Shown: positions 1 to 6,421 of the stretch, piece by piece | Numbering within the stretch: position 1 is the first letter of the stretch | Layout of the letters: the number at the start of each line of letters is the position of its first letter | Assembly: GCF_900105195.1 (NCBI RefSeq) | Contig: NZ_FNRX01000002.1 | Coordinates: 1,302,001 to 1,366,000, forward strand | DNA length: 64,000 nucleotides | Direction: 5' to 3' | From: Rhodococcus pyridinivorans | Lineage (GTDB): Bacteria; Actinomycetota; Actinomycetes; Mycobacteriales; Mycobacteriaceae | The notes under the pieces: model-generated | The model's input: only the letters and a program-made list of their open reading frames with translations | Told to the model about the DNA's origin: nothing | The model's database searches: none | Position numbers and translations under genes: made by a program

Positions 1-282
1 GAAGCGATCCGGGTTCTCACCCGCACCGCCGCCTGTGAGTGGGCGGCGGACGGCATCCGCGTCAATTCGATTCTGCCGCTCGCCGATTCGGTAGCCATGC
101 AGGAGTGGGCGGAACGCGAGCCGGAAGAAGCGGCCGCGTACGCGAGTTCGATTCCGCTCGGTCGACTCGGCGATCCCGAAACCGACATCGGGCCCGCCGT
201 CGTCTTCCTGTGCAGTGAGGCCGCCCGCTACATCACGGGCCACTCACTCCCGGTGGACGGTGGTCAGGCGTTGGTGCGCTGA
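1..282 (+). CDS. SDR family oxidoreductase, C-terminal part (gene starts before the window)
   Basis: The reading frame is open from base 1 and ends at a TGA at 280-282, giving the last 93 residues of a classical short-chain dehydrogenase/reductase. The helix around WAADGIRVNSILP is the usual stretch after the catalytic Tyr-Lys, and the tail FLCSEAARYITGHSLPVDGG is the typical SDR C-terminus. The Rossmann fold and active site lie outside the window, so the substrate cannot be predicted. The gene converges on an IclR regulator and its last 19 bases overlap that gene's end. Its position next to ring-cleavage genes suggests a catabolic role, which is inference. Confidence 0.85.
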   Translation, partial: EAIRVLTRTAACEWAADGIRVNSILPLADSVAMQEWAEREPEEAAAYASSIPLGRLGDPETDIGPAVVFLCSEAARYITGHSLPVDGGQALVR

Positions 283-1046
283 CCCACCGATCGACCGAGA
301 TGTGGCCGAGAATCGCTCGGGGACAGGGCGCGCCACACCGCCCGCGCCGCGAGCCGGACCGGGGTGGCCAGGCCGACGGTGTCGACGGTGTCGACGTGAC
401 CTGTCACGGACAGTGCTCCCACGCATATCTGCCCGTTTCCGATCGGCGCCGCCACGCACGCGACACCCGGTGCCGATTCCTCGCGCTCGTGTGCGACGTG
501 CCGTTCGCGAATGCGTGCGATCTCGTTGCGGGGCAGCAGATTCTCGGCCCTCGGAGCAGCGGGGTGCGTGCATCCTGTTGCAGGAGGAGAGGCGTGTAGT
601 CGGGTGTGGGCCAGAAGGGCTTTTCCGAGTGCGGTGCGATGTGCCGGCTGCCGTCCGCCGATGCGCGAAGGGAGCACGAGGGGTCCACGTCCGATCTTGT
701 CGACGTAGCGCACGTCGCCCCCGTCGAGGACGGCCAGATGCACGACGAGACCCGTCGCCGAATGCAGGTCGTGCAGGACGGGATGGGCTGCTCGGTGCAG
801 GCGGTCGTGGTTCCGCGCCAACGCGCCCCATTCGAGGGGTGTGCGTCCGAGAGCGTAGGTCTTACCGCGCTTGCTCACCCAGCCGTGCTCGATGAGCTGG
901 GTGAGCAAGCGATGGGTGGACGAGCGTGGCAGACCCGTGCGAGTCGAGAGCTCGGAGAGGGTGAGCCGATTGCCGGTGTGGAACTCGTCCAGCAGTCCGG
1001 CCACGCGGGCGATGAAGGCGTTGGAGAACTCGTCGTCGAGTGTCAT
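264..1046 (-). CDS. IclR-family transcriptional regulator
   Basis: About 260 residues. An N-terminal winged helix-turn-helix (LTLSELSTRTGLPRSSTHRLL, here split as LTLSELSTRTG and LPRSSTHRLL) is followed by an IclR effector-binding domain with the usual segments for dimer contact (GLVVHLAVLDGGDVRYVDKIG) and ligand pocket (HRTALGKALLA). I chose the ATG at 1046, which has GAGGA five bases upstream, over the ATG at 1073, which has no ribosome site. The gene follows a second IclR gene on the same strand after 70 bases. The C-terminal tail after residue 235 is rich in Arg and Pro and not typical of the family. IclR proteins usually control adjacent catabolic operons; the effector is unknown. Confidence 0.85.
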   Translation of the reverse strand: MTLDDEFSNAFIARVAGLLDEFHTGNRLTLSELSTRTGLPRSSTHRLLTQLIEHGWVSKRGKTYALGRTPLEWGALARNHDRLHRAAHPVLHDLHSATGLVVHLAVLDGGDVRYVDKIGRGPLVLPSRIGGRQPAHRTALGKALLAHTRLHASPPATGCTHPAAPRAENLLPRNEIARIRERHVAHEREESAPGVACVAAPIGNGQICVGALSVTGHVDTVDTVGLATPVRLAARAVWRALSPSDSRPHLGRSVGQRTNA

Positions 1047-1077
1047 AGGATCCTCGCAATGCATCGAGATCATCGAC

Positions 1078-1091
1078 TGATCGATTGATCA
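1078..1091. promoter_or_regulatory. Putative operator between the two IclR genes
   Basis: TGATCGATTGATCA is symmetric at 12 of 14 positions and sits 32 bases upstream of the IclR start at 1046. It resembles the site at 1805-1824 upstream of the other IclR gene (shared TTGAT/ATCAA and GATTGATC elements), which would fit auto- or cross-regulation by the two proteins. Assignment is by symmetry and position only. Confidence 0.35.
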
Positions 1092-1116
1092 GCAGATCGG
1101 TTGACGGGGTGTGGCG

Positions 1117-1782
1117 TCACGCGGTCAAAGTCGTCTCCAGATGGTCGGCTGCCCGACGCAACCGCCGGACCGCGTCCTCCCTGCTCGCCTCGACCGGGCC
1201 GGCCAGCGACAGCGCGGCGATCTCGCCGTCGCCCGCAGCGAAGGCGGCGACGGCGTGCCGGAAGCACTCGCCCCCGTGTACGACACCGCCGACGATCGAG
1301 TGCCCGTTGCTGCCCGTCAGGGCGGGGTGGGATCCGTCGCGTCGGGCCAGCAGTGCCAGGCCGGCGACAGTGTCCTCGGCAGGGCGCCGCTGGCCCGCCC
1401 ACGTGCTGTCGGTGACCTGCGCGCCACTCACTTTCTCCAGGTAGACGACCTGATCGTTGTCGAGGACGGTCAGGTGGACGGCCAGTCCGGTCTCGCGGTG
1501 CAGCGCGTACATCGAGCGGAGAGCGGCGCTGTGGATGCGGTCGTGTGCCTGCGCGAGGGCGCCTAGCTCGACGATCTTCGGGCCGAGGTGATAGGTGGTG
1601 CCGCTGCGACGCATCCACCCGACCCGCACGAGTTGGAGAAGCATCCGATGAGCGGACGAACGGGCGAAGCCTGTCCGTCGGCACAGCTCGGTGAGGGTGA
1701 GGCCGTCCGTGTCGCGGAACGGTTCGAGCAGCAGGTCGAGGCGGTCCATGACGGATGTGGGGGTGGGGAGGACTTCGGGCAT
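1117..1782 (-). CDS. IclR-family transcriptional regulator
   Basis: 221 residues. The winged HTH covers roughly residues 10-70 (GLTLTELCRRTGFARSSAHR) and a shortened IclR ligand domain follows (GLAVHLTVLDNDQVVYLEKV, EDTVAGLALLA). It is about 30 residues shorter than a usual IclR protein, mostly in the C-terminal half. The ATG at 1782 has GGAGA six bases upstream; the open frame continues upstream to 2262 but that part is antisense to the dioxygenase gene and is not protein-like. Its similarity to the next regulator (264-1046) in the HTH and in the phrase SSTHR/SSAHR suggests an old tandem duplication. An imperfect palindrome lies just upstream at 1805-1824. Confidence 0.85.
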   Translation of the reverse strand: MPEVLPTPTSVMDRLDLLLEPFRDTDGLTLTELCRRTGFARSSAHRMLLQLVRVGWMRRSGTTYHLGPKIVELGALAQAHDRIHSAALRSMYALHRETGLAVHLTVLDNDQVVYLEKVSGAQVTDSTWAGQRRPAEDTVAGLALLARRDGSHPALTGSNGHSIVGGVVHGGECFRHAVAAFAAGDGEIAALSLAGPVEASREDAVRRLRRAADHLETTLTA

Positions 1783-1804
1783 GGTCTTCTCCGTGGCATG
1801 TTCG

Positions 1805-1824
1805 TTGATTGATCGACCGATCAA
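1805..1824. promoter_or_regulatory. Putative operator upstream of the second IclR gene
   Basis: TTGATTGATCGACCGATCAA is an imperfect inverted repeat (16 of 20 positions symmetric) ending 23 bases before the IclR start codon at 1782, where an autoregulatory IclR site would be expected. It shares TTGAT half-sites with 1078-1091. Confidence 0.4.
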
Positions 1825-1888
1825 TGAGTAGCTACGACTGTAGCGCCACTCGGAGCTTCCCGAAAGAACGAATTTCAGGAACAACGAA

Positions 1889-1919
1889 AATGCACCGCGA
1901 CCGGAAGTCGCGGTGCATT
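1889..1919 (-). terminator. Hairpin terminator after the extradiol dioxygenase gene
   Basis: Arms AATGCACCGCGAC and GTCGCGGTGCATT pair perfectly over 13 bp with a 5-base loop. It lies 22 bases past the dioxygenase stop and before the IclR promoter, so it probably separates the catabolic pair from the regulators. On the minus strand the flank is TTTTCGTTG, a short U-rich run. Confidence 0.7.
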
Positions 1920-1940
1920 CGTCGGACGGACCGAGGGGTG

Positions 1941-2852
1941 TCAGGCAGTGGGTGGCAGGAACGCCTTCAGCGGCTCGGATCCCGACTGGTCGTGGCCCCA
2001 GTACGCGTCCGCGGTGATCTCCTCGGACGTGTAGTGACGCTCGTCGACGAGCATGCCCTCGGTGCCGAACTCCAGGTCCCAGCCTCCGGGTGCACGAACG
2101 TAGAACGAGATCATCTTGTCGTTGGTGTGCCGGCCGAGCGTCGACGAGATCGAGAAGTCGAGCTTGTTCACCCGGTCGAGCGCCTGACCGACCGCGTCGA
2201 GCGTGTCGACCTCGGTCATCAGGTGCACCAGTCCGGGCTCCTCGTTCGGCGGAGCCGGGCACAGCGCGAGGCTGTGGTGCCGCTCGTTGATGCCGAGGAA
2301 TCGGACGCGCACGAGACCGTCCTCGTCGAGACGGATCGAGCCGCGCGGCAGGAAACCGAGCACCTGCGTGTAGAACTCGTACGTCTCGGCGAAGTTCGCC
2401 GTCGGCAGTACGACGTGCCCCAGGCCGAGGCCGTCGGTCACCCAGCGTCCACCGAACCGCGTCACGACCGGACTGTGGTCGAGCACCGGACCGAAGAACA
2501 CCTCGAGGCGGGTTCCGGCCGGATCCTCGAACGCGATGGCGCCCTCGGCGTCGATGTAGGTTGCTTCCTTGTGCGAGAGCACCTCGACGGTGCGTCCCGA
2601 CTTCTCTACGGCCTCACGCACGCGCTGGAGCGCGAACTCGTCACGCACCTCCCAGCCCACGGCCAGTGCCTTGTCGGAATGGCCGGGCAACACCTGGATG
2701 CGCGAGCGGCGCTCGTCGACGCGGGCGTAGAAGCCGTCGGCCTCGGGGCCCGTCCCCTCGGCCATGCCGAGCCCGTCGAGCAGCAGGGCGCGCCAGCGCG
2801 GCACGTCCTGGGTCTGGATGCGGAGGTAACCGAGACCTCTCAGTTCAGTCAT
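1941..2852 (-). CDS. Type I extradiol ring-cleavage dioxygenase (BphC/HsaC-like, VOC fold)
   Basis: 303 residues, the standard length of the BphC/HsaC class. These Fe(II) enzymes open catechols next to the diol (meta cleavage). Two glyoxalase/VOC-type halves are visible. The C-terminal half carries the expected iron ligands His146 (GLGLGHVV), His210 (GLVHLM) and Glu261 (APGGWDLEFG), plus active-site His193 or neighbour (RHHS), His242 and Tyr251. Spacing matches BphC almost residue for residue. It lies 27 bases downstream of an HsaA-like monooxygenase in one transcription unit, so hydroxylation of a phenol to a catechol followed by meta cleavage is the likely sequence. Whether the substrate is a steroid-derived catechol, a biphenyl-type catechol or another aromatic cannot be read from the sequence. 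Confidence 0.9.
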   Translation of the reverse strand: MTELRGLGYLRIQTQDVPRWRALLLDGLGMAEGTGPEADGFYARVDERRSRIQVLPGHSDKALAVGWEVRDEFALQRVREAVEKSGRTVEVLSHKEATYIDAEGAIAFEDPAGTRLEVFFGPVLDHSPVVTRFGGRWVTDGLGLGHVVLPTANFAETYEFYTQVLGFLPRGSIRLDEDGLVRVRFLGINERHHSLALCPAPPNEEPGLVHLMTEVDTLDAVGQALDRVNKLDFSISSTLGRHTNDKMISFYVRAPGGWDLEFGTEGMLVDERHYTSEEITADAYWGHDQSGSEPLKAFLPPTA

Positions 2853-2879
2853 GTCGTCGTCCTCGAATGTCGAAGGGGA

Positions 2880-4052
2880 TCAGATCATTGCGCGGTAGGG
2901 ACCCTGCGGGTCGCCGCCGAGCTGAGTGAGGGCTGCGGAGTGGTAGATCATGCCGGGCACGTGGATGGCGTGGGTCAGGCCGACGTGCGCGTCGCGCCAG
3001 AAGCGCTGCATCGGCGTCTTCAGGTGCACCGCCGCGCCACCGGCACGCGCGAAGATCTCGTCCATCGCCCGCACCGCACGCCACGCCGACGAGATCTGGG
3101 TGCGCCGGCCGATGGCGCGCTCCTCGAAGCTGATCTCCTCACCGCGGTCGGTCTTGTCCCAGAACCGGTCGACGGTCTCGAGGAGCGCGAGCCGCGACGC
3201 GGAGATCTCGGCGGCTGCCTCGCTGATCGCGAACAGGACGTACGGGTCCTCCTTGATGGGGACACCGGTGACCTGAACGCGCTCCTTCTGTGCGGCGACG
3301 TAGCAGGCCAGCGCACCCTCGGTCATGCCGATCAGCGACGAGGTGATGCCCAGCGGGAAGATGTACGAGAAGGGGAACTTGTACAGCGTCTCGTCGCGAC
3401 CCGCGTGCCGCCAGCCGTTTCCGCTCAGGACGATGTCGGCGTCGATCGTGCGGTACTCGGGCAGGAACGCGTCCTTGACGATCAGATCCTTCGACCCGGT
3501 GCCGCGCAACCCGATGACGTTCCAGCTGTCCGCGTCGATCTCGTAGTCCGAGCGGGGGAGCAGCACGTGCAGGACCTGCCCGGTGCGGTTGCCGTCCTTG
3601 TCGCCGACTGCAGCGCCGATCATGACCCAACCACAGTGGTCGGTACCCGACGAGAACGACCAGCGGCCGTTGAGGATGTAACCCCCGTCGACGGGCACCG
3701 CGACACCCATCGGTGCGTACGGCGACGCCATCCACATGTCGTTGTCGTCGCCCCAGATCTCTTCCTGGGCCTTCGTGTCGAAGAAGGTGAGCTCCCACGG
3801 GTGCACACCGACGATGCCGGCCACCCAGCCGGTCGCACCGTCGAGAGCACCGATGGACATGACGGTCTCGGCGAACTCGCGGGGGTGGGCTTCCGAGCCG
3901 CCGAACTCCTTCGGCTGCAACATGCGGATGATGCCGGAATCGCGCAGGTGCTTCGCCGAGATGTCCGACAGCCGCATCTGTTCGTCGCCGACGAGGCCTT
4001 CACTGCGGATCTCGTCCGCGTGCTGCATGATCCTGTCCAATACCTGACCCAT
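2880..4052 (-). CDS. Flavin-dependent monooxygenase, acyl-CoA dehydrogenase fold (HsaA-like oxygenase component)
   Basis: 390 residues with the acyl-CoA dehydrogenase layout: helical N-domain (1-110), a beta-domain with WSFSSGTDHCGW around 133-145, and a helical C-domain with RRTQISSAWRAVRAMDEIFARAGG. The lack of the dehydrogenase catalytic Glu and this motif set are typical of two-component FADH2-dependent hydroxylases such as HsaA and HpaH-type C2 enzymes, which ortho-hydroxylate phenols using flavin from a separate reductase. No reductase gene is present in the window. The ATG at 4052 has GGAAGAG in front. It is first in an operon with the extradiol dioxygenase and divergent from a SnoaL-like gene; two operator-like palindromes lie in the shared promoter. 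Confidence 0.85.
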   Translation of the reverse strand: MGQVLDRIMQHADEIRSEGLVGDEQMRLSDISAKHLRDSGIIRMLQPKEFGGSEAHPREFAETVMSIGALDGATGWVAGIVGVHPWELTFFDTKAQEEIWGDDNDMWMASPYAPMGVAVPVDGGYILNGRWSFSSGTDHCGWVMIGAAVGDKDGNRTGQVLHVLLPRSDYEIDADSWNVIGLRGTGSKDLIVKDAFLPEYRTIDADIVLSGNGWRHAGRDETLYKFPFSYIFPLGITSSLIGMTEGALACYVAAQKERVQVTGVPIKEDPYVLFAISEAAAEISASRLALLETVDRFWDKTDRGEEISFEERAIGRRTQISSAWRAVRAMDEIFARAGGAAVHLKTPMQRFWRDAHVGLTHAIHVPGMIYHSAALTQLGGDPQGPYRAMI

Positions 4053-4190
4053 GACGGTGACTCTTCCTGGGAATCGGCTGCTGACGAGCCGGGACTACGT
4101 GGAGGGGTGCTCCGCGAATCGGAGCGACCTGCACTGTGCAGGTGTGGCGTGTCGAACAGTCCCAGCTGTGATGTGAGCGCGCACCGGTGT

Positions 4191-4205
4191 TTCCGTTGAA
4201 CGGAA
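4191..4205. promoter_or_regulatory. 15-bp palindromic operator in the divergent catabolic promoter
   Basis: TTCCGTTGAACGGAA is a perfect 7-1-7 palindrome 139 bases upstream of the HsaA-like start and 195 bases upstream of the SnoaL-like start. A degenerate copy, TTCCGATCAACGGGA, is at 4317-4331 (11 of 15 identical). IclR proteins bind sites of this size and symmetry. The rest of 4053-4399 has no gene and no other clear signal. Confidence 0.55.
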
Positions 4206-4316
4206 CATCCTGGGCAACTCGGAGGGGGTCCCGCGCTCATGTTGACGCCGTGAAACGAGGCTTGCCCCTGCAACACGCCGCGCCGGACCCGTTTCACCGC
4301 GCGAGGATGCCGGTTG

Positions 4317-4331
4317 TTCCGATCAACGGGA
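4317..4331. promoter_or_regulatory. Second, degenerate operator copy
   Basis: TTCCGATCAACGGGA matches the perfect palindrome at 4191-4205 at 11 of 15 positions and lies about 70 bases upstream of the SnoaL-like start codon. Paired sites 126 bases apart (12 helical turns) in a divergent promoter would allow looping; that is inference. Confidence 0.4.
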
Positions 4332-4399
4332 CGTCGCAGGAGTTCCCGTCCGAGGACCGGTAGGCAGGGGAGGTGACCGCTCGCTCCGGAAAGATCGCC

Positions 4400-4942
4400 A
4401 TGACCGAGACCACGGACCGCCCGATCAGCGACCTGTCTGCGGCCGAACAGCTTCTCGCCATCCACGAGATCCAGCAGGTCTTCTCGGCCCGGCTGCGGGT
4501 GATGGACACCAAGCAGTGGGAGCAGTACCCCACCCTGCACACCGAGGACGTGGTGAGCGAGACGTGGGGCGGACTGCCCAGCGACAAGCAGCCCCGCACC
4601 GGCGAACAGCCCGGCCGTGTAGTCGGACGCGAGGCACTCACACGCGCTATCAGCAACTTCCTCGACGGACCCGTGTCGATCACCTCGGCACACCACGGCC
4701 ACTGCCCCGAGATCGTCCTCGAATCAGCCACGAGCGCGCGCGGCGTCTGGGCGATGGAGGACGAGTTGTGGTGGGACAACGACGGCGTCGAGGAGTCGCT
4801 GCACGGCTGGGGGCACTATCACGAGGAGTACCGCAAGGTCGACGGTGTCTGGCTGATCTCCTACCGCAAGCTCACGCGCCTTCGTGAGGTGCACACGCCT
4901 GGCTTCTTCAGTTTCCTGAAACGAACACCCGACCCGAGCTGA
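4400..4942 (+). CDS. SnoaL/NTF2-like protein
   Basis: About 180 residues from the ATG at 4400, which has GGAAAG eight bases upstream; an upstream GTG at 4373 touches its ribosome site and is less likely. The protein shows a helical start (AAEQLLAIHEIQQVFSARLR, split as AAEQLLAIHE and IQQVFSARLR), then alternating strands ending in GWGHYHEEYRKVDGVWLIS, the usual SnoaL/NTF2 cone with the last strands forming the pocket. Family members are hydratases, isomerases, small dioxygenase subunits or binding proteins, so a reaction cannot be assigned. It is divergent from the HsaA-like/extradiol operon and shares its operators, which suggests a role in the same pathway. Confidence 0.75.
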   Translation: MTETTDRPISDLSAAEQLLAIHEIQQVFSARLRVMDTKQWEQYPTLHTEDVVSETWGGLPSDKQPRTGEQPGRVVGREALTRAISNFLDGPVSITSAHHGHCPEIVLESATSARGVWAMEDELWWDNDGVEESLHGWGHYHEEYRKVDGVWLISYRKLTRLREVHTPGFFSFLKRTPDPS

Positions 4943-4948
4943 CGCGCC

Positions 4949-4993
4949 GAAACGAGGCTCGCGCGGGCGTGTTGCCGACGCGAGCCTCGTTTC
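4949..4993. terminator. Bidirectional terminator between convergent genes
   Basis: Arms GAAACGAGGCTCGCG and CGCGAGCCTCGTTTC form a perfect 15-bp stem with a 15-base loop, placed between the stop of the SnoaL-like gene and the stop of the MFS gene. Confidence 0.8.
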
Positions 4994-5020
4994 AGCGTGC
5001 CAATTCTCGATGAGGCGTGC

Positions 5021-6385
5021 TCAGTAGAGATCGTCGAGCTTGTCGAGATCGACACCCTTCGTCTCGCGACTGGTGGCCACGGCGATCACGGTGATCGACA
5101 TGGTGATCACCAGATAGACGATGACTGCGGTGGCACTGAAGCGGTCGACCAGCCACACCGCGATGAACGGGGCAGGAGCCCCGGCGATGATCGACGAGCC
5201 CTGGAACACCAGCGACGAACCGGCGAAGCGGTACTTGGTGGGGAAGAGTTCCGTGATCCATGCGGCTTCCGGGCCGGCGAGCATGCCGTGCAGCAGCGCG
5301 CCGACGCACACACCCACACCGAGCGCGGTCATGTTCTCGGTGTGCACCAGGGAGAAGAAGATCGGCGCCCAGATGACGAGCGACACGGCCGGGACGAGCA
5401 TGGCGATCTTGCGTCCCACCCGGTCGGACCACCATCCGCCGCCGATCATTCCGAGGAACTGGCAGACCGATGCGAAGGCGACAGTGGTGACGATCGCGCC
5501 GCGGGTGTAGTCGAAATAGGTCGTGGCGTACGCGATGACGAAGATCGTGTAGACGTAGAACGCAATGTTCTCGCCCAGGCGCATGCCGAGACCGTGGAGC
5601 AGCGGGCGCGGCTTACGCAGAGCCTCGATGATGCTGGACGATTCCTTGCGGGCAGCCTTGTCCTCGGCGGACTCGGCCTTCTCCTGCGCGGCCCGGTAGA
5701 CCGGCGATTCCTCGACACCCCGACGGATCAGGAAGCCGATGACGAGCAACGGCACGGCGAGGAGGAAGGCGACGCGCCAACCCCAGTCGTCGAATGCGTC
5801 CCCGGGGAAGACGACCGCGAGTATGCCCACCGTGACGGTGGCCAGGACGGTACCGGCCGGAGCTCCGGACTGCGGCCATGCCGCCCAGAATCCCCGGCGC
5901 TTGGGTTCGCCGTATTCGCTGACCAGGATCACTGCGGCGCCGAACTCGCCACCGAGGGCGAAGCCCTGGATCATGCGCAGGACGACCAGGGCGACGGTGG
6001 CCCAGATCCCGATCTGGCCGTAGGTGGGGAGCAGTCCGATCGCGGCGGTCGCGCCTCCCAGCATGAGGAACGTTGCAACCAGAATGGGTTTGCGTCCGAA
6101 CTTGTCACCGAGATGACCGAAGACGATGCCGCCGAGAGGACGGGCGACGAACCCAAGTCCTTGTGTCGCAAGTGCCATCAACAAGGAGGCGACCGGGTTG
6201 CCGCTGGGGAAGAACAGAGGGCCGAGGACGGTCGCGGCGAGGATGCCGTAGATCGCGAAGTCGTACCACTCGAGGACGGCGCCGGCCATGCTGCCGGCCA
6301 GAACCCGTTTGAACGGCGTTCTGGTGGTCGGTGTGCCGGAGTCCGGTGGGACGGACGGCGTACCCGACTGCTCGATGGTGGTCAT
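5021..6385 (-). CDS. MFS transporter, metabolite:H+ symporter type
   Basis: 454 residues with about 12 membrane segments. The N-terminus carries VLAGSMAGAVLEWYDFAIYG, the signature start of the metabolite:H+ symporter (MHS) group that includes ShiA, KgtP and ProP. GHLGDKFGRKPIL between helices 2 and 3 and WWSDRVGRKIAML in the second half are the paired MFS loop motifs. MHS carriers import carboxylates, aromatic acids, betaines and similar small molecules. It starts 36 bases after the P450 fusion on the same strand, so it probably imports that enzyme's substrate or a related aromatic acid. A strong hairpin follows its stop. Confidence 0.88.
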   Translation of the reverse strand: MTTIEQSGTPSVPPDSGTPTTRTPFKRVLAGSMAGAVLEWYDFAIYGILAATVLGPLFFPSGNPVASLLMALATQGLGFVARPLGGIVFGHLGDKFGRKPILVATFLMLGGATAAIGLLPTYGQIGIWATVALVVLRMIQGFALGGEFGAAVILVSEYGEPKRRGFWAAWPQSGAPAGTVLATVTVGILAVVFPGDAFDDWGWRVAFLLAVPLLVIGFLIRRGVEESPVYRAAQEKAESAEDKAARKESSSIIEALRKPRPLLHGLGMRLGENIAFYVYTIFVIAYATTYFDYTRGAIVTTVAFASVCQFLGMIGGGWWSDRVGRKIAMLVPAVSLVIWAPIFFSLVHTENMTALGVGVCVGALLHGMLAGPEAAWITELFPTKYRFAGSSLVFQGSSIIAGAPAPFIAVWLVDRFSATAVIVYLVITMSITVIAVATSRETKGVDLDKLDDLY

Positions 6386-6421
6386 GTCGTGCCTTTCGGA
6401 TCAGTTTCGAGGGTTGCTGTG

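Noticed and set aside
1809-4199. Plus-strand frame of 796 codons opposite the dioxygenase and monooxygenase genes
   Set aside because: Antisense shadow; both genes on the minus strand have complete families, motifs and ribosome sites.
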